DNA from: Loxodes magnus
Lineage: Eukaryota; Ciliophora; Karyorelictea; Loxodida; Loxodidae
Reading direction: 5' to 3'
Assembly (NCBI GenBank): GCA_946699065.1
Contig: CAMPDV010000042.1
Location: forward strand, 744,001 to 808,000
DNA: 64,000 nucleotides
Part shown: positions 1 to 12,764 of the stretch, piece after piece
Position numbering within the stretch: the stretch's first letter is position 1
Layout of the letters: each line of letters starts with the position of its first letter
Position numbers and translations under genes: made by a program
The notes under the pieces: model-generated
The model's input: the letters and a program-made list of their open reading frames with translations, nothing else
Databases searched by the model: none
What the model was told of the DNA's origin: nothing

Positions 1-301
1 ATTTTCGCATTAGCAGATAGCCCCCATTATTTTAATAACTTTTGGAAACTTAAATAAAAAATGAATAAGTTTAATTTACTTTCTTTATAATAACTCTTTC
101 TTCAAAGGCTATAAATTTTTAGTCAAACTTCTCTTCTATTTTTATTTACTTCTATTTCAAAATTTAATCATTTCAAACTATTTCTTTTCGATGTTCTTCA
201 GCTTCATCAAATTACTCATTTAAATTTGTTTATTAAGAGCTGGTAATATTTCTAATTAATACTTCTATTTTTTAATGAACTATTTCTGAAATTCAATACA
301 T
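1..301 (-). CDS. partial gene, unknown charged protein, cut by the window edge
   Basis: Unrecognised. Reading TAR as Q and TGA as W, an open frame runs from an ATG at 299-301 to the left edge with a soluble, charged composition (stretches such as NLNEQFDEAEEHRKEI and KIEEKFDQKFIAFEERV). The other two frames of this strand give poorer protein. The start is uncertain: another ATG at 343-345 lies in a different frame and could belong to an upstream exon joined by a small intron. The 3' end lies outside the window. No domain is visible; it could be a helical or coiled-coil protein. Confidence 0.4.
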
Positions 302-345
302 CTAACTATAACTTTTTTCTACTTTTAAAGCGAAGACTATCCCAT

Positions 346-2719
346 TTAAATAAAAAATGCGAATATGCTTTAAAAATAAATTTATCATTTAAGTTAACTG
401 ACTAAATAGAATTAAAGCTAATACTCTTCTTAATGCTTTACTATAATTAGATACCTAATCTTATCTATTTTATATAGAATTGATATATTTATTTGGTTTG
501 CTTTAAACTATTTTAATTGATAAATTTGCATATACTTGGAGTATTTAACTCTTTATATATTTATTAAAATTGTATATATAACTAAGAGTAAAAGTAGCAA
601 CTAAAAGATATTAAAACTATTAGTACATAATATTAGATGGAGTATGCTTACAGTTAATTAATCCTTTAAATCCAATTACTTTAATATTAGATGCTGGTAT
701 GCTTATTTCATTTACAACCATAAATTAATTATTTAACAACCACCAGTTTTTCCACTTGATATTAACAAACATAAGAGAAGGTTCTTTTATGCAAAATTAA
801 TAAAAAGTAATATTAAGGATAATAAATAAAGTAAGAAAGAAGGTTAATTTTTAAGAGCGAGTGACTTTAAATTAAATCTATTATTAAGAAAAAGAAAACA
901 AATTGAATATTCTAATTATCTTATAACAAATAGATATGCTTATAATAATTAAAAAATTAAATTATCTAGCAAGTATTTCAATAAAATATATAATATTTAA
1001 TTAGTTATTTCAGAGAAATAGTCAAAACTATAATTTCTTATAATTATAATATACACAGGTAGCTTAAAAATTTAAGTATTTATCATTATAAAATTGTTAT
1101 CGATTTTCCATTTCTCTTATTGAGCATCGCTAATTTAATAGAAATTAATAAACTAGAAAACTTTTATATTTTACCCTTCTAGAGTTATATAAAGTTACTA
1201 TTCTAGTCTAAAAGTTTATATTTATAGCTTAAAATTAAATATTAATTGAAATTATGTCCTAATAACTTTAAAGCAAATATAGCTTTTTTTTAATTTTTAT
1301 GCAAACAGAGCAAGATATATTAATTTTGCTAAACTCTTTAAAATTTAAATTTAAAAGCATAAAATTAGCATATAAGTCTGTAGTTTAAATAATTATAAGT
1401 ATAAACTTTTGCTAAAAATAATTATTTTAAATAAATTAAATAATCTATATATTTAAAGCAAATACTAATTAATGGCAATCTAATGAATGATTATCTTTGC
1501 TTAATCTTTTAATTTTTATTTATAAAAATAGAAATTTCAATCTTATTTTTAAATTGATCTGTGTATCAATATAATAATGATAGAGATATTATTATACTAA
1601 TATAAAATTTATTAGCTAATTCTTTAACAAAACAACTTTAAATAACAAAAATAAATTAAATTAATTACGTATTTTTAAATTAAAGTACTAATAAATTTTA
1701 AATTTATTAGTACTTCATCTATATTAATTATATATTTAAGAGCTTTATTTTACATCTCCTAGAGTTTTTATTCCTTTTTAGTGAAAATAAAAATAGAATT
1801 AATCTGAAAATGACAAATAATTATGAATATAAAGTTTATTAAAAGTTTACTGCATATACAATTAATAAATTGCTATAATTAAATCTCCTTCATTTATTAT
1901 TCAAAAAGATTTCTCTGTTATCCTTTATTTTTGAGAAACTCCTAATATAAGAATATTTTCTTAGCTTATTGTTCTCTAACATCTTTCAAAAATATACCTA
2001 AAATAATTTTTTAATATAAATTATGAGTTTTTAAATAGTCAGACATAAGATTATATTTAGCAATAAACATATAAAAGTATCGTCATTGAAAAAATAAGCT
2101 ATCATTTCTAATATTTCTAAAAATATTATATTGTGTACTTAGTAATAAAAATTAATTTATCTCTTATATTTTCTTCTTCAATTGAAGCAAATATATCTAG
2201 CTCTTTTTTCTCACAATAATAAAAACCTAACTTCTATCAATATTTTCAGTTTATTATTCCTGAGATTATCTTTTTTATCTTAATTTAAAAATTATCAAAC
2301 TTAAAAGCAATTAGTAGTCATTTACAGCAAAATATTAACTAATTCTTACTCTAAAAAGATAGAATAAGCCTTAGATTTGTATAAAAAATAAACGAAAGAA
2401 TAAATAGTTATGTAATAATAAATTATGAATGAAAAATGTTTATTATTTTAAACTTCTATTCCATTATATAAGCAAATAATCCTAACTTTTAACTAATTTA
2501 ATAATAAATTTACAGTATAACTAATGCTTATAGACTACTTTTGTTTATATAGAGAATTATTTAATAGATAATATTTTAAAATCTACTTAAATTATATCAG
2601 AAAAACTACTTTTTTCTGTAATTAGTTATTTTTATTACACTTGAATATCTAATAAGGAAAAAACTTATAAAAATGAAATCTATATTATATTTAAAGGTAT
2701 TAATTCCTTTTTTCTTAAA
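346..2719. other. intergenic, mostly featureless AT-rich DNA
   Basis: No convincing gene. A near-repeat of about 20 bp (consensus TAATATTAGATG followed by TATGCTTA) occurs twice, near 640 and 682. Between about 1900 and 2330 one minus-strand frame reads somewhat like protein (for example IEEENIRDKLIFITKYT) but has no start, motif or codon signature that sets it apart from background; it may be a gene relic. Confidence 0.5.
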
Positions 2720-3214
2720 ATGAAGATAATTGACTCCAATTGTAAAGATTAACCTGGAGTTTACTTGGAATCCAAAAGCAAAAAAAGAAGTGCTGAACTC
2801 TTAATATATATAGTAATTTAAAATGTTTAAGAATGAAAGAAATTATATGGTGGAGGTTCAAAGCTAAATGATTTTACGAAAATTGATCTTAAAAGTGCTG
2901 CTTCTTAAGTTAAAATTAAAAGAAAATCTCTAGACGATTACTAAAACTAACTCAGAACAGGATATTATTTTAAGTTTGATTTTGATTAGCATAAAAATGA
3001 TAAAGTTGGCATTCTTAGAGAGTATAATAAATTCTTTAAAAAAATCAGTGAAATTTTTATCAAAAGAAAGTCCAATTTAGAAAACTTAACTCAAGCTTTT
3101 AAAAATTTACAGAAAAAAGATATGCGAACGATTCTAAAAAAGCATAAAATGGAGAATGGTAAGTACTGCTGCTATTTTCAAAACTTGAATGACATGCTAG
3201 AAAGAATGAATTGA
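2720..3214 (+). CDS. hypothetical protein, 164 aa
   Basis: Unrecognised small gene. ATG at 2720 to TGA at 3212 gives 164 residues in one exon, with TAA/TAG read as Q and one internal TGA read as W (VQEWKKLYGGG). The sequence is soluble and lysine-rich, with a likely helical second half (REYNKFFKKISEIFIKRKSN) and a Cys pair near the C-terminus (KYCCYF). There is no signal peptide or TM segment. The upstream ATG at 2673 is in another frame and meets TGA quickly, so 2720 is preferred. It lies 190 bp upstream of the glycosyltransferase gene on the same strand. The function cannot be inferred. Confidence 0.6.
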
Positions 3215-3404
3215 TACTTTTTATTAACAATATTCACATAACATATTTCAATTTAATTTGGTGAATAATCAAATCTTAGTTTCTAATTTGCAGTTAAATA
3301 ATACTATTTAAACTATTGAAATAATGCAATTTATTATATATATTCAAATAAAAGTTTAAATTTTGTGTAAAGAATTAAGATAAAGACTTAGAATTAACTA
3401 AAGT

Positions 3405-5945
3405 ATGTATTATACTAAACTAAAGAGATGCAAATATAAAAGCTAAAGATAATTTATTAAAGCTTCTAAGTTATTATTATTAAATTACTTTCCTTTGCTT
3501 TTATTAAAATATTAATTGGTATTAAGTAACTTATCCAAAATAGAAAAAATTAATTATGAACTATCTCCTAAAATAAAATTAAGTAAAGAAAGCTTTAAAA
3601 GAATTATCTTTATTGTGAATTATTTAATTGCTAAAAATGAGAAAAGTTCAAATATAGATCTTATCTATTTTGATTCCTTTAGTGATTATGATTCTGTATT
3701 CATTGTTTTGAGTCTCTTCTTCAACTAATAAACAAAAAGACTTTAAAAAAATTATTTAATAATAAAACTTTACAAGCATTTAGTTGAAGAAGAGAGAGAA
3801 AAATGAAAGCTTGCTTATAAGAGAGCAAAAAGTAAATAAAGCAAATGATCTTTAAGAAAATAACGTTAGCTAGCAATAGAATTTAATAGTCTCTGAAATA
3901 AAGGGCTAAAAGCAACTAATTCAAAGTGAATTTTTCGCGAAATTTTTTAAATAATCGAAACAATATTACTCTAGTCCTTAGAAACAACTAAGGGTTGCTT
4001 CTGACTATCCTTCCCTAGATTACCCAGAAATTACTCTAATGTTTTGAGTTAAAAGAGATAAAATATCAGATTCTATTTAAACTTTAATAAGCAATAACTT
4101 GTGAGGATGTGGAAGATAAATATTTCATTGAGGGTATTCAATATATATAATAAAAAATAAATTATTTATATAATTTGGAAACGATTAGACATGCTAGACA
4201 TTCAAAATTATGAATAATTTAAAGCTTGAATAATGAAATCATCTAACTTTTGTATTTACTGCATTAGGATCAAGCTATTCTGAGCAGTAATAATTATAAG
4301 TTTATCTAAACGGAAAATTGAGTTTCTCTAATTATAATGTATATCGTCTGATACAAGGAGGATAATCTTTAAGAATTGGTAGTTGAATTATTTCAAAAGA
4401 GTCAGTTAATAGAAATTTAAAAGAAAAAGTTGGATTTCACTTTAGAGGATGGTTTGACGATTTCATTTTAATAAATAGATTACTTCAATAATAGGAAATC
4501 TTAAATTTAATTTAAGGAAAAATTATCAAAGCAAATAAAGTTTTTTACGCAAATTTTGAACATGAAAATGAAAAAACATTGTAATTATAGAATCATGGTA
4601 TTCACTATATTTTTAATGAGAAAACTAATTAAATTTTCGAATAAATTGGAATTTCTTTAAAATATAATGAAAACCCTTGAAAAGTCAACTTAACGACTAA
4701 TAGAGCATTCGCTTTGGGAGAAAATTCTGATTTAATTGAGAGAGATAACAATGAAGGAATGGAATACTATAATTGATGAAATAAAGACACTTGAAATATT
4801 TCTGATTTTTGACTTTTAGACCCATCCCCTTATTATAAATAATTTGAAGACAGTTATAATAAAATAGCCTAAAGTCTACCTTAATTTTTTATTCCAATAT
4901 GTCTAATAACTTGTAAGCGAACTGACTATTTATCATAAGTTTTAAACTCTTTATTATATGTACGAGAGATTAATAGTACATTAATTGTTATTTCATAATA
5001 AGGGAATTGAAGTTAAACTACTAAGTTAATTGAAAATTATAAGTAGAAATTGAATATTGTCCATCTAAAGTATCCAGAATTACCAGATCATTTTGAGCTT
5101 AAAACTCCTATTCAGAAATATCTTTATTAAAGAATTTAGAGAATTAACAGACATATTATGTTTATAATGAACTTTACACTTGGATATATGAAAGCACCAG
5201 TCGCTCTTTATACTGAAGATGATTTTATATTTTCTCAAGATGCTTATGAATTTATGGTTTATTCATATAAATTCTGAATTTAGAATCCTTATTTAGGTAA
5301 ATCAGTGAGTTTCGTTGCATTAGGAACTCGATATTATCCAAAATGTGAAGAAAAAGAACCTGATCCAAATAAAAAATGAAACTGGTTTGGATGAGGAGTA
5401 CCAGTAGCTTCATATTTATTTCCTGCTTATGTGTTTCACACTTTTGTTGAGCATTTTCAGTGATAAGATCACTCTTATTGATTATAAGACGTTTTTAAAC
5501 AAATATACAACAAACCTTTTGTTGCTGCATACACTTAGAGAGTACTTCATTTAGCTTATAATAGTTCAACAGTTTTAGATTAGAAAGAAATTAAAGATGA
5601 AAAAATGTGGAAATAAATCTGAAAAGATTAAAAGAAAAGGAAAAGAATGTAAAAATTAATCTTAGGAGTTAAATTTACCACTCAAAAGCAACTAATTTAC
5701 TAAAATAATACTAATGAAGAGACATTTTAAAATCTTATTTCTCCTTGTATTGTTACAGATATTAATAGATGCAAGTAACTTGTTGAAAGAAAAGACGAAG
5801 TTCTTAAATGGATAGACAGTTATTTCTTCCAGGATTTCAGAAGTAAGTTGAAGAAATTCAAACTAAAGAAACATTTATAATAATTTAATACAAGAAATTT
5901 AATTTTATAAGAATAACTTAACTTCTAAATTTCAATAACTATTGA
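3405..5945 (+). CDS. LamG/ConA-lectin-like domain fused to a GT13 (GnT-I/POMGnT1-type) glycosyltransferase
   Basis: Likely Golgi type II membrane enzyme adding GlcNAc to glycans. The N-terminus holds a hydrophobic anchor (about residues 24-45, SKLLLLNYFPLLLLKYQLVL). Residues about 190-355 look like a LamG/concanavalin-type lectin fold (PEITLMFWV, WNHLTFVF, HFRGWFDDFILINR). From about 486 comes a GT13 catalytic domain: ICLITCKRTDYLSQVLNSL, the metal-binding acidic motif E596-D597-D598 (LYTEDDFIF), then WFGWGVPVASYLFP and WQDHSYWLQDV, matching GnT-I/POMGnT1 order. Many W are TGA. Two introns are inferred from frame changes: 3832-3856 (25 nt) and 5843-5868 (26 nt, GTAAGT...AAAG). With both removed the gene is 830 codons ending at TGA 5943-5945. 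Without the second intron the frame has no TGA before the opposite-strand gene. The start and the first intron are the least certain parts. Confidence 0.75.
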
Positions 5946-6055
5946 AAAATAAAATTTACTGATTGATAGATATTAATAGTATATTATAATGAAAGTTTAT
6001 TTATTTAAAGTTTTAAAGATTTGTGAGTATTACAATAAATTAAAAATTTCTAATT

Positions 6056-7134
6056 TCACTTTTTAGATGTACTTTTTTTGGCTGCTGTAGAAGGCTTTAT
6101 CTTTCCATTGTTCTTATGAAATTGAATGTAAGAGTTACTATTACTTCCTAAAACTTTTTCTTTTCTTGATACTGATCTTGCTCTTTATTTTTCTATAAAA
6201 GATTCAGTTTGAGATTTAGATATTACTGTGCTTTGGTTTTATTATTGATGTGATTTTTTCTAAATAAAAAAATTACCAAATCTGTTTTATACTAGTTATC
6301 TCTACTTTAATTAAGTGATCCATCATAGGATTATCTTTCAGTAAACGAACCCTTTTTAATACTTTCAAAAGTTTTGTATTTTTTAACAATTTACTTAGAT
6401 TTTAATCCTGGATTAAATGACTTTCTTTAATTATCGACTGTTTCACTTGATGTTTTCTTAACTGCTGAAAAATTATCAGAAAGTTTTCTTATTTTAGAAG
6501 CTTATTATTAATTTTCTGATTTAAGTTTCTCTTAATTTTTATTCTTTTCATTAAGTGCTTACCTTGGTTTAGAGTTTTCTGAATCTTAGTTTTAAATTTG
6601 TTTTCCTTTTTAATGTGATATTTAATCAACTTTACTACTCCTAATCTCTGCATCTATTGATTTTCTAAATTTAGCTACTCCGTTTTACTCGCCAATAGAT
6701 TTGATTTGCTTAGAAGGCATAGGAGAAAAGTTTTTTGAGACAATTTCTTTCTTTTCAGTTAAAGTTGGCTTGAATTTCTCTAATTCTTTCTTAAGAGCAT
6801 CGTTTTACATTTTCAATCCTTCTATTTATTTAGGGTGTTTTCGTTCGCATTCCTCAATTTTTTACTACAGACTTTCAATATGAAGCTTTAATTATTACTC
6901 AATTCTAATATGTGTTCTTACTTCTTTTTCGCTTTTCTAAAGCATTTTTTCATACTAAATTGATTATTACTCTGCTTACTCTTTACTTTCTTCTACAACT
7001 TCTCTAGTCATTTCTAAAATTTCACGAATTCAATCAATGCACTTAATAGGCTAATCAGGAACTTCTTTTTCAAAATACTCTTAGAAATCTTTACATATAT
7101 TAAGAAGAGCCTATCCTAATTCTTTTTCTTCCAT
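6056..7134 (-). CDS. coiled-coil protein with basic Ser-rich tail, 353 aa
   Basis: Unrecognised. ATG at 7132-7134, TGA at 6056-6058, one 17-nt intron at 6260-6276 (GTAATTTTTTTATTTAG). The exons sum to exactly 354 codons. Residues about 1-140 are acidic helix and coiled coil with heptad-like spacing (REVVEESKEQAEQQ, then QQLKLHIESLQQKIEE and NDALKKELEKF). The rest is basic, rich in S, K and Q, low in complexity and probably disordered, ending SRKEKVLGSNSNSYIQ...KKSTSKK. There is no signal peptide or TM segment. A cytoskeletal or scaffold role is possible but only inferred. It converges with the glycosyltransferase gene: the two stops are about 110 bp apart. Confidence 0.75.
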
Positions 7135-9578
7135 TTTGTAAATAAAATAAATTAAAATTTTTACTTTATTTATAGTATTCTAACTTCAAGCAATTCTATT
7201 TATTTATACTAAGAAAAAATTCATATATCTAAGGTTTAGCGAGTAGTAGTTCTTTACAAACTATATGAATTAATAATTTTTATAATTGTCTCTAATAACT
7301 ATTTTATCATTTTACCTAAAGATAAAGCTCTAAGCACATTTCAATTCCCTTTATTGCTTTTATTTAGTCTTGCAAGGAATACTTTTCATCTCTTCAAAAT
7401 ATTTCCCTCTTTCTTTTCATTATACCAAGCAAAAATTTCTAAAGCCTCTCTTCTTGGGCTTTTTAATGAGATTAAATAAATAAAATTCCAAGAAAATATA
7501 AGGTTATTGGTAAATAAACAAAAAGAGTAAAGATAAAGAAATATTAAAGTTACTGCATTTAGTTATATTATACTAGTTTGCTAATTTAAATCATTCATAT
7601 AGTTAATACAAGCACCTAACTAAATTATTACTAAGCCTTTAAATTAAAAAGATTTAATATCTAAGTTAATTTTATTTAAATTAATCCTAAGCAATCTATT
7701 CTTTTTATGAAAATTGCTTATTTTTAATTTTTGCTTTAGATAATATAGCAATATAGTTTATTTAAGTTATTTCAAAATTAACTTATCTAAGAGTTTTAAA
7801 TATTTCAGCTTTTGAAGGAAATAAATATCAGATAAAATTGTTTCTACACTGTAAAAGTCAGATGAAAATATTAAAGGAGTGCTTATGTTGTATTTAAACT
7901 TGCTCAAGCCAGCCTATTACAAATCAACAATAATTACAAAGTTGCTGATAAAAGGCAAACAGATATTGTATCTAGTTTATTCTGATTAGAATAACTTCAA
8001 GAAATTAATCAATAGTCAAAAAATATTAATTTATCTTATTATTATTAAGATTTATTAGTATAATACTTCTATGGATTTTTAGTTTTATAGCTTTAATATC
8101 TTTATTATTACAAAATTCTAAATAAGTAAAGTACTTTTAAATAGTAATTTTCCTAATGATTTACTAAAGTATATGCCTCATTTTCTTTACTGATATATTA
8201 TATTTTATCTTACTTCCAGTTTTCTTGGTAAAGATTCTTAGTAATTTGGAAAGAATTTATTATTTTAATATAATTAATTTGGCTTTACTAAGAATATGAA
8301 ATACTTAGTATTTAAGTTTAATATAATTGATGGAGAAATAGCTTTATAGAAAAATATATTTCTTAAATTCAAAATTGATTAATAAGATTATTTATACTTA
8401 ATGAGTTTTTATATATAGATGCTTTTTAATGAAATTCTAAACTCATCAAATATAGAAAATAATACACATCAAAATCTTTTTTTCAATTTATGCGAAGTAA
8501 TTAAAATCTTAAAGGCAAAATAGCAAGGAATAAATTAAAGTTTTGACTCTTTTGATTATTTTGCTATTTTAAGCCTTTTATATTTTTTATTTAAAGTATA
8601 AATTTAATTAGAATACTTAAATACTATAAGATAATTTGATAGTTGCTTAATATATCTATCAAATCTTTTTATTAATTCTAAATAAATTAATTTCATAAAA
8701 AACAACAAAATATTACTTAGCTTTTTGTTTTATTTTTCTACCTTTCAAAGAAAATAAATTTCTTGGTATTAGATAGCTTTTATTTAAATTTAGTAAAACA
8801 TCTCTTAATTTATAAAATTAATCCTTTAAAAATGTATCAGTATAAATAATTTTAGATTCCAAATAAAATAGGGAATATTTTAAAGTTGAGCACTTTAATC
8901 TTTTTTAAGTTAGTAATAAGTTTAATTAGATTTAATTTAATTAAGTACAAAGCCAAAGTATTTTATTTTAAATCTATTGTTAAATTTAATTTAGTTAACT
9001 CTTCTGTTTCATTTTTATTTATAGCTTTATTTCTTTAGATCAATAGCTTCACTTTTTTCAATAAGTAAAATTAATTAAGTTAAATATGAAAGTTTGAAGT
9101 ATATGGATTTATTATTAATCTTGATCGATAATAAATCAGTTTAAATTAAATAAAGTAAGGATTTATCATTAAACTTTATTGCTATTTTTAGATTGGAATT
9201 TCTTATATTCAAATTATGCTTAAACTTGATTAAAATAAGTTGTTTAAAATTATTTTACTTTAACTAACATCTGAAAGCTGTTTCTATAGTAAGTTTCTTA
9301 ATCAAGTTTTATGGTTTAAAATAATAAGAAGAGTATAGTTTTGTCTGATATTAAAATAAATTACTAGTGAAGAGTTCTTAGAGCTAATTATACTTATACT
9401 TACATTTTACCTAAAACAATTTATTTTTATCATATATAATAACTCCATTAGAAAATTGATTTTTTATACATCCTAAGTAAGAGCTGTTTTATTTTAAATC
9501 TTAATTAATTTAAATTATAGTTTATAACGCGAATGAGAGTGTCAAAGGAAAGTAAAATAACTAAATGTAATATCTAAA
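7135..9578. other. intergenic, AT-rich
   Basis: Nothing firm. At 7260-7480 the minus strand has a slightly more coding-like patch (SPRREALEIFAWYNEKKEGN in one frame, MKRKREIFWRDEKYSLQDQ in another), but no frame gives a start, a stop and consistent composition together. The rest is low-complexity AT-rich sequence. Confidence 0.5.
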
Positions 9579-11111
9579 TCAATTATAGTTCCAATAATAG
9601 CGATATTTTTCATTATAACTATTTTTATAAGTAGTTTAATAATTTTAGCTGCTTTATACAATCTACAAATTTGATTTTCTAAGATCGTTACTTTTAATTT
9701 TAGGTTCAACACTTTAGCTTCGTTTTGCGTTAAAACTTAATGACATAACACTCTGGCTTTGTTATGGATAATTACCTAGCTAAAAATGAGACTTTCTTAA
9801 ATCTGATTTAGTTTCAAAAGATTGAATTGTCTGAGAATTAGGTTTTTTGTTAAATGAGTTTTATTAAATAGTTGTATAAATATTAGGATCTGACCCTAAT
9901 TTAAAATGATGTGTTCTTAGATCTTTTTATTTTTCTTAAGATAGCGCAGCATTGGAAAATTCCTTTTTATTATAGTAAGTTTGACTAGTGCTTAACAGCG
10001 TTGGATTATCATTTCCCATTATTAAATTTGATTTTTGAAGCTACTTAGCATCAATTGCTCCTTACTGCTGTGATTCATTATAAAATTAACCATGATGAGT
10101 TTCTTTATAAAGAGTATTGTACATACTTGAGTTTAATTCATTTCCTAAAATAAAATTGGTTTTTCTTATAGATTATTAATCTAAAATAGGTGTTTATAGT
10201 ATTTCTTATGAAGGATAAGTGAAGCTTTCAGCCATTAAACTTTTATAATTACCTTAATTGCTACCTAATTAAAAATGGGATTTTCTTAAATCATTTATCT
10301 TCTCTTAATTAATTTATGCAGGTTATCCATCCTTCTTATTAAAAAAAGCTTACTAGCAAGATTAATATAGAGAAGGATAGTTTCCTAGTTTGAAATGTGT
10401 AGCTCTTAATTCTCCTGCTACTTCTTTTTTACTTTAAGCTGCAACATCTCCCTATATATATTTATGTGTTGCTTTAGTAATGCTTTTGTATGTTGGACTA
10501 TAATTGCCTAATTGGAAATGCGAAGTTCTTAGATCTTTCTTATGCTTTTAATCTTTTAGATTTGTTTAAATCCTTTTTTCTCTAAAGTCAGTTTAAAAAA
10601 TAGTAGCTTAATTAAAATTATCATATCCAAGCTAAAAATTGTGGTTTCTTAATTCCTAAACTCTAGCAATCCTTTATTACTTATTTAAACTCTTAGTTGT
10701 TTTTGGTTTGAATGTAGAAGCTGTTGTAGTTTAATAAGCTTTTTGTCCTTCATTCCCTAATATAAAATGCGTGCGTCTAAAATCTTATAACATTTCTTAT
10801 GAAATAAACTGCTTATCACCTTAAACTCCTTAAAAAGAAGAATGAGCAACTGATTAAGTTTATTGCTTTAGCAGAGAATTACCAATTGTAAAATGAGAAT
10901 TTTTTATATTGGTCATGAAATTTTTATCCATAAAATTTGATTAAAAAACTTAAGAAGGCTTTTTATAATGATCAAAATAAGTTCCGTTATTTCCTTAATG
11001 ATGAAATCCAAGATTAAAGTTGGTTTTACGAAGCTATTAAGCCATATTTTTCCTTTAATTTGTCAGTGCTGCAGCTCCAAAAGCTTAGTTTTTATCTTCT
11101 TTTGCTTTCAT
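9579..11111 (-). CDS. repeat protein with 12 copies of an L-R-x-[ST]-[HN]-F-x-L-G motif, 510 aa
   Basis: ATG 11109-11111 to TGA 9579-9581, 511 codons, no intron. The protein is built of about 12 units 35-45 residues long, each opening with a motif such as LRKTNFNLGF, FRRTHFILGN, LRTSHFQLGN, LRATHFKLGN, LRKSHFQLGS or LRTHHFKLGS, often followed by a Y-x-[ST] position and an aromatic-K stretch (SFNKK, AFFNKK). The last unit is degenerate (LRKSNLQIV). It is basic and Q/S/N-rich, with no TM or signal peptide. Short repeated R-x-[TS]-[HN]-F-x-[LM]-G elements are reminiscent of axonemal microtubule-associated or microtubule-inner proteins; that link is an inference and no named family is claimed. 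It lies 56 bp downstream of the CDPK gene on the same strand. Confidence 0.8.
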
Positions 11112-11167
11112 TTATTAAGAAGATATAAATTTGAAATTTAAATAAAAATACTAAAATAATTATTTTG

Positions 11168-12764
11168 TCAACTGAAAGCATTTAAAAGCATTTCTTTAAA
11201 TTCTTTGAGATCAACCTAAATTATAAATTATCTAACATACCTCTCCATTTCCATCTTTATCGACTTCTTTGATTATTTCTTGCCAAACACTCTCTTAAAT
11301 ATTCTCTTCACCTCCTAATAAATTTTTGAGTTCTTAACTGCTAATACTTCCGCTTGCATCTTTATCAAATGCTTTGAACGCAGCTTCAATTTTTTCCTTT
11401 TATAATATCTTTTTTCTATCTAGAGTAGCTGTAATAAACTCTGTGAAATCAATAAAGCCACTGCCATCAATATCTACTGCCTGCATAATTCGATTAACTT
11501 CCGTTTCAGCTTCTAAACTATCCATATGCTTTCTAAAACCTTCATATAATTCTTCTTTAGATAATTTTCCATCATGATTAGTATCAAGAGATGTAAAAAC
11601 ACGTTACATTTCAGATTTCTCTTCTTTTGAAGTTAATTGAGAGACAATAAAAGTGGTAACAGCTTAAGTTAATTTTCAGTTGCTCCTAAAGTTTTTTAGA
11701 TTTTGTAGTGACTATTATGCAAGTGGTTCTTCAACTATTTCTTTAGTAACCCTTTCTTTAATTCATTTATGATTAAGACATTCAGATGCATTTGGACGTT
11801 AATCTGGCTCCATTATTAGCATTCTCTTAATTAAATCTTTAGCATCCTAGCTTATTGAGTTTCAAATTAAATCATCAAAACTAAAGGCTCCTTTTTGCAC
11901 TTTTTAAAATATTACATCATCGGAGTTTCCAGAAAATGGTGGATAACCACACAAAAGTACATATAAAATTACCCCACATGATCAGATATCACATTTATAA
12001 TCATATCTTCTATTTAATACTTCAGGAGCAATATAATAGGGAGTTCCAAATTTCTAATTCATTTTTCTGCTGGGATCGAAAAAAGAGGATGTTCCAAAAT
12101 CTATTATTTTAATTGATGCACTTTCAGTTTTATCTTCCAAAAGTAAATTCTCTGGTTTTAAGTCTCTATGGACTATTAATTTGGAGTGGCAGTATACAAT
12201 AGCTGATAATATTTGCTCCATAATTTTTGCAGCGTCAACCTCTGAAAATTTTGTTATATCTACTATTTTATCAAATAGCTCACCTCCAGTACATAATTCT
12301 GTAACTAGATGATAATTACGTTCATCTTCATAAAATTCAAATAGTCTTAAAATATTAGGATGATCCATTGATTTCAAAATTTCTACTTCTGCAAAAAATT
12401 GTTCACTTCCTTATGTTTTCTCCACACTTTCTTTTGATATAGTTTTAATTGCTCTTTGAGTTTAAGTTGGAAGATGCAAAGCACTTCTAACTTTACTAAA
12501 AGCTCCATCTCCAATAACTTTTAGTATTTTATAATTTTCTTTAAGTTTTCCTGCCTGCTTAATGATAAAAGTGCCAGAGTTTAACTTTAATCCTTCTTTA
12601 TTAGTTACATGCTATTTTGCCTATTCTTATTTCTTAAATGATGATAATGACGAGTTTTGAGTTTTAGGCAAATCAACACTTTAAGGTTTTTTTAATTCAG
12701 TTGTTGCTTTATTCTAGTGCGCTTTATCAATATTTGCACCATTCTTTCCTGTAGAACAACCCAT
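11168..12764 (-). CDS. calcium-dependent protein kinase (CDPK), 523 aa
   Basis: Ser/Thr kinase directly activated by calcium. The N-terminal MGCS suggests myristoylation of G2 and palmitoylation of C3, hence membrane targeting. Kinase domain about 77-335: glycine loop GDGAFSKV, Lys107 (RAIK), HRDLKPEN 199-206, DFG 222-224, GTPYYIAPE, and D-I-W-S-C-G with W261 encoded by TGA. An autoinhibitory/CDPK-activation segment follows, then four EF-hands at 394-405, 431-442, 467-478 and 502-513, each with the usual acidic ligands. One 25-nt intron (11216-11240) interrupts the fourth EF-hand; without splicing that hand is lost. ATG 12762-12764, TGA 11168-11170. The exons sum to 524 codons. Domain order and length match the apicomplexan, ciliate and plant CDPK family. 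Confidence 0.95.

Noticed and set aside
1860-2330. Possible minus-strand gene
   Set aside because: Reads a little like protein in one frame but has no start, domain or compositional contrast; with only TGA stopping a frame, long open frames arise by chance in AT-rich DNA.
7260-7480. Possible small minus-strand gene
   Set aside because: Two frames each look slightly coding but neither gives a start, a stop and consistent composition.
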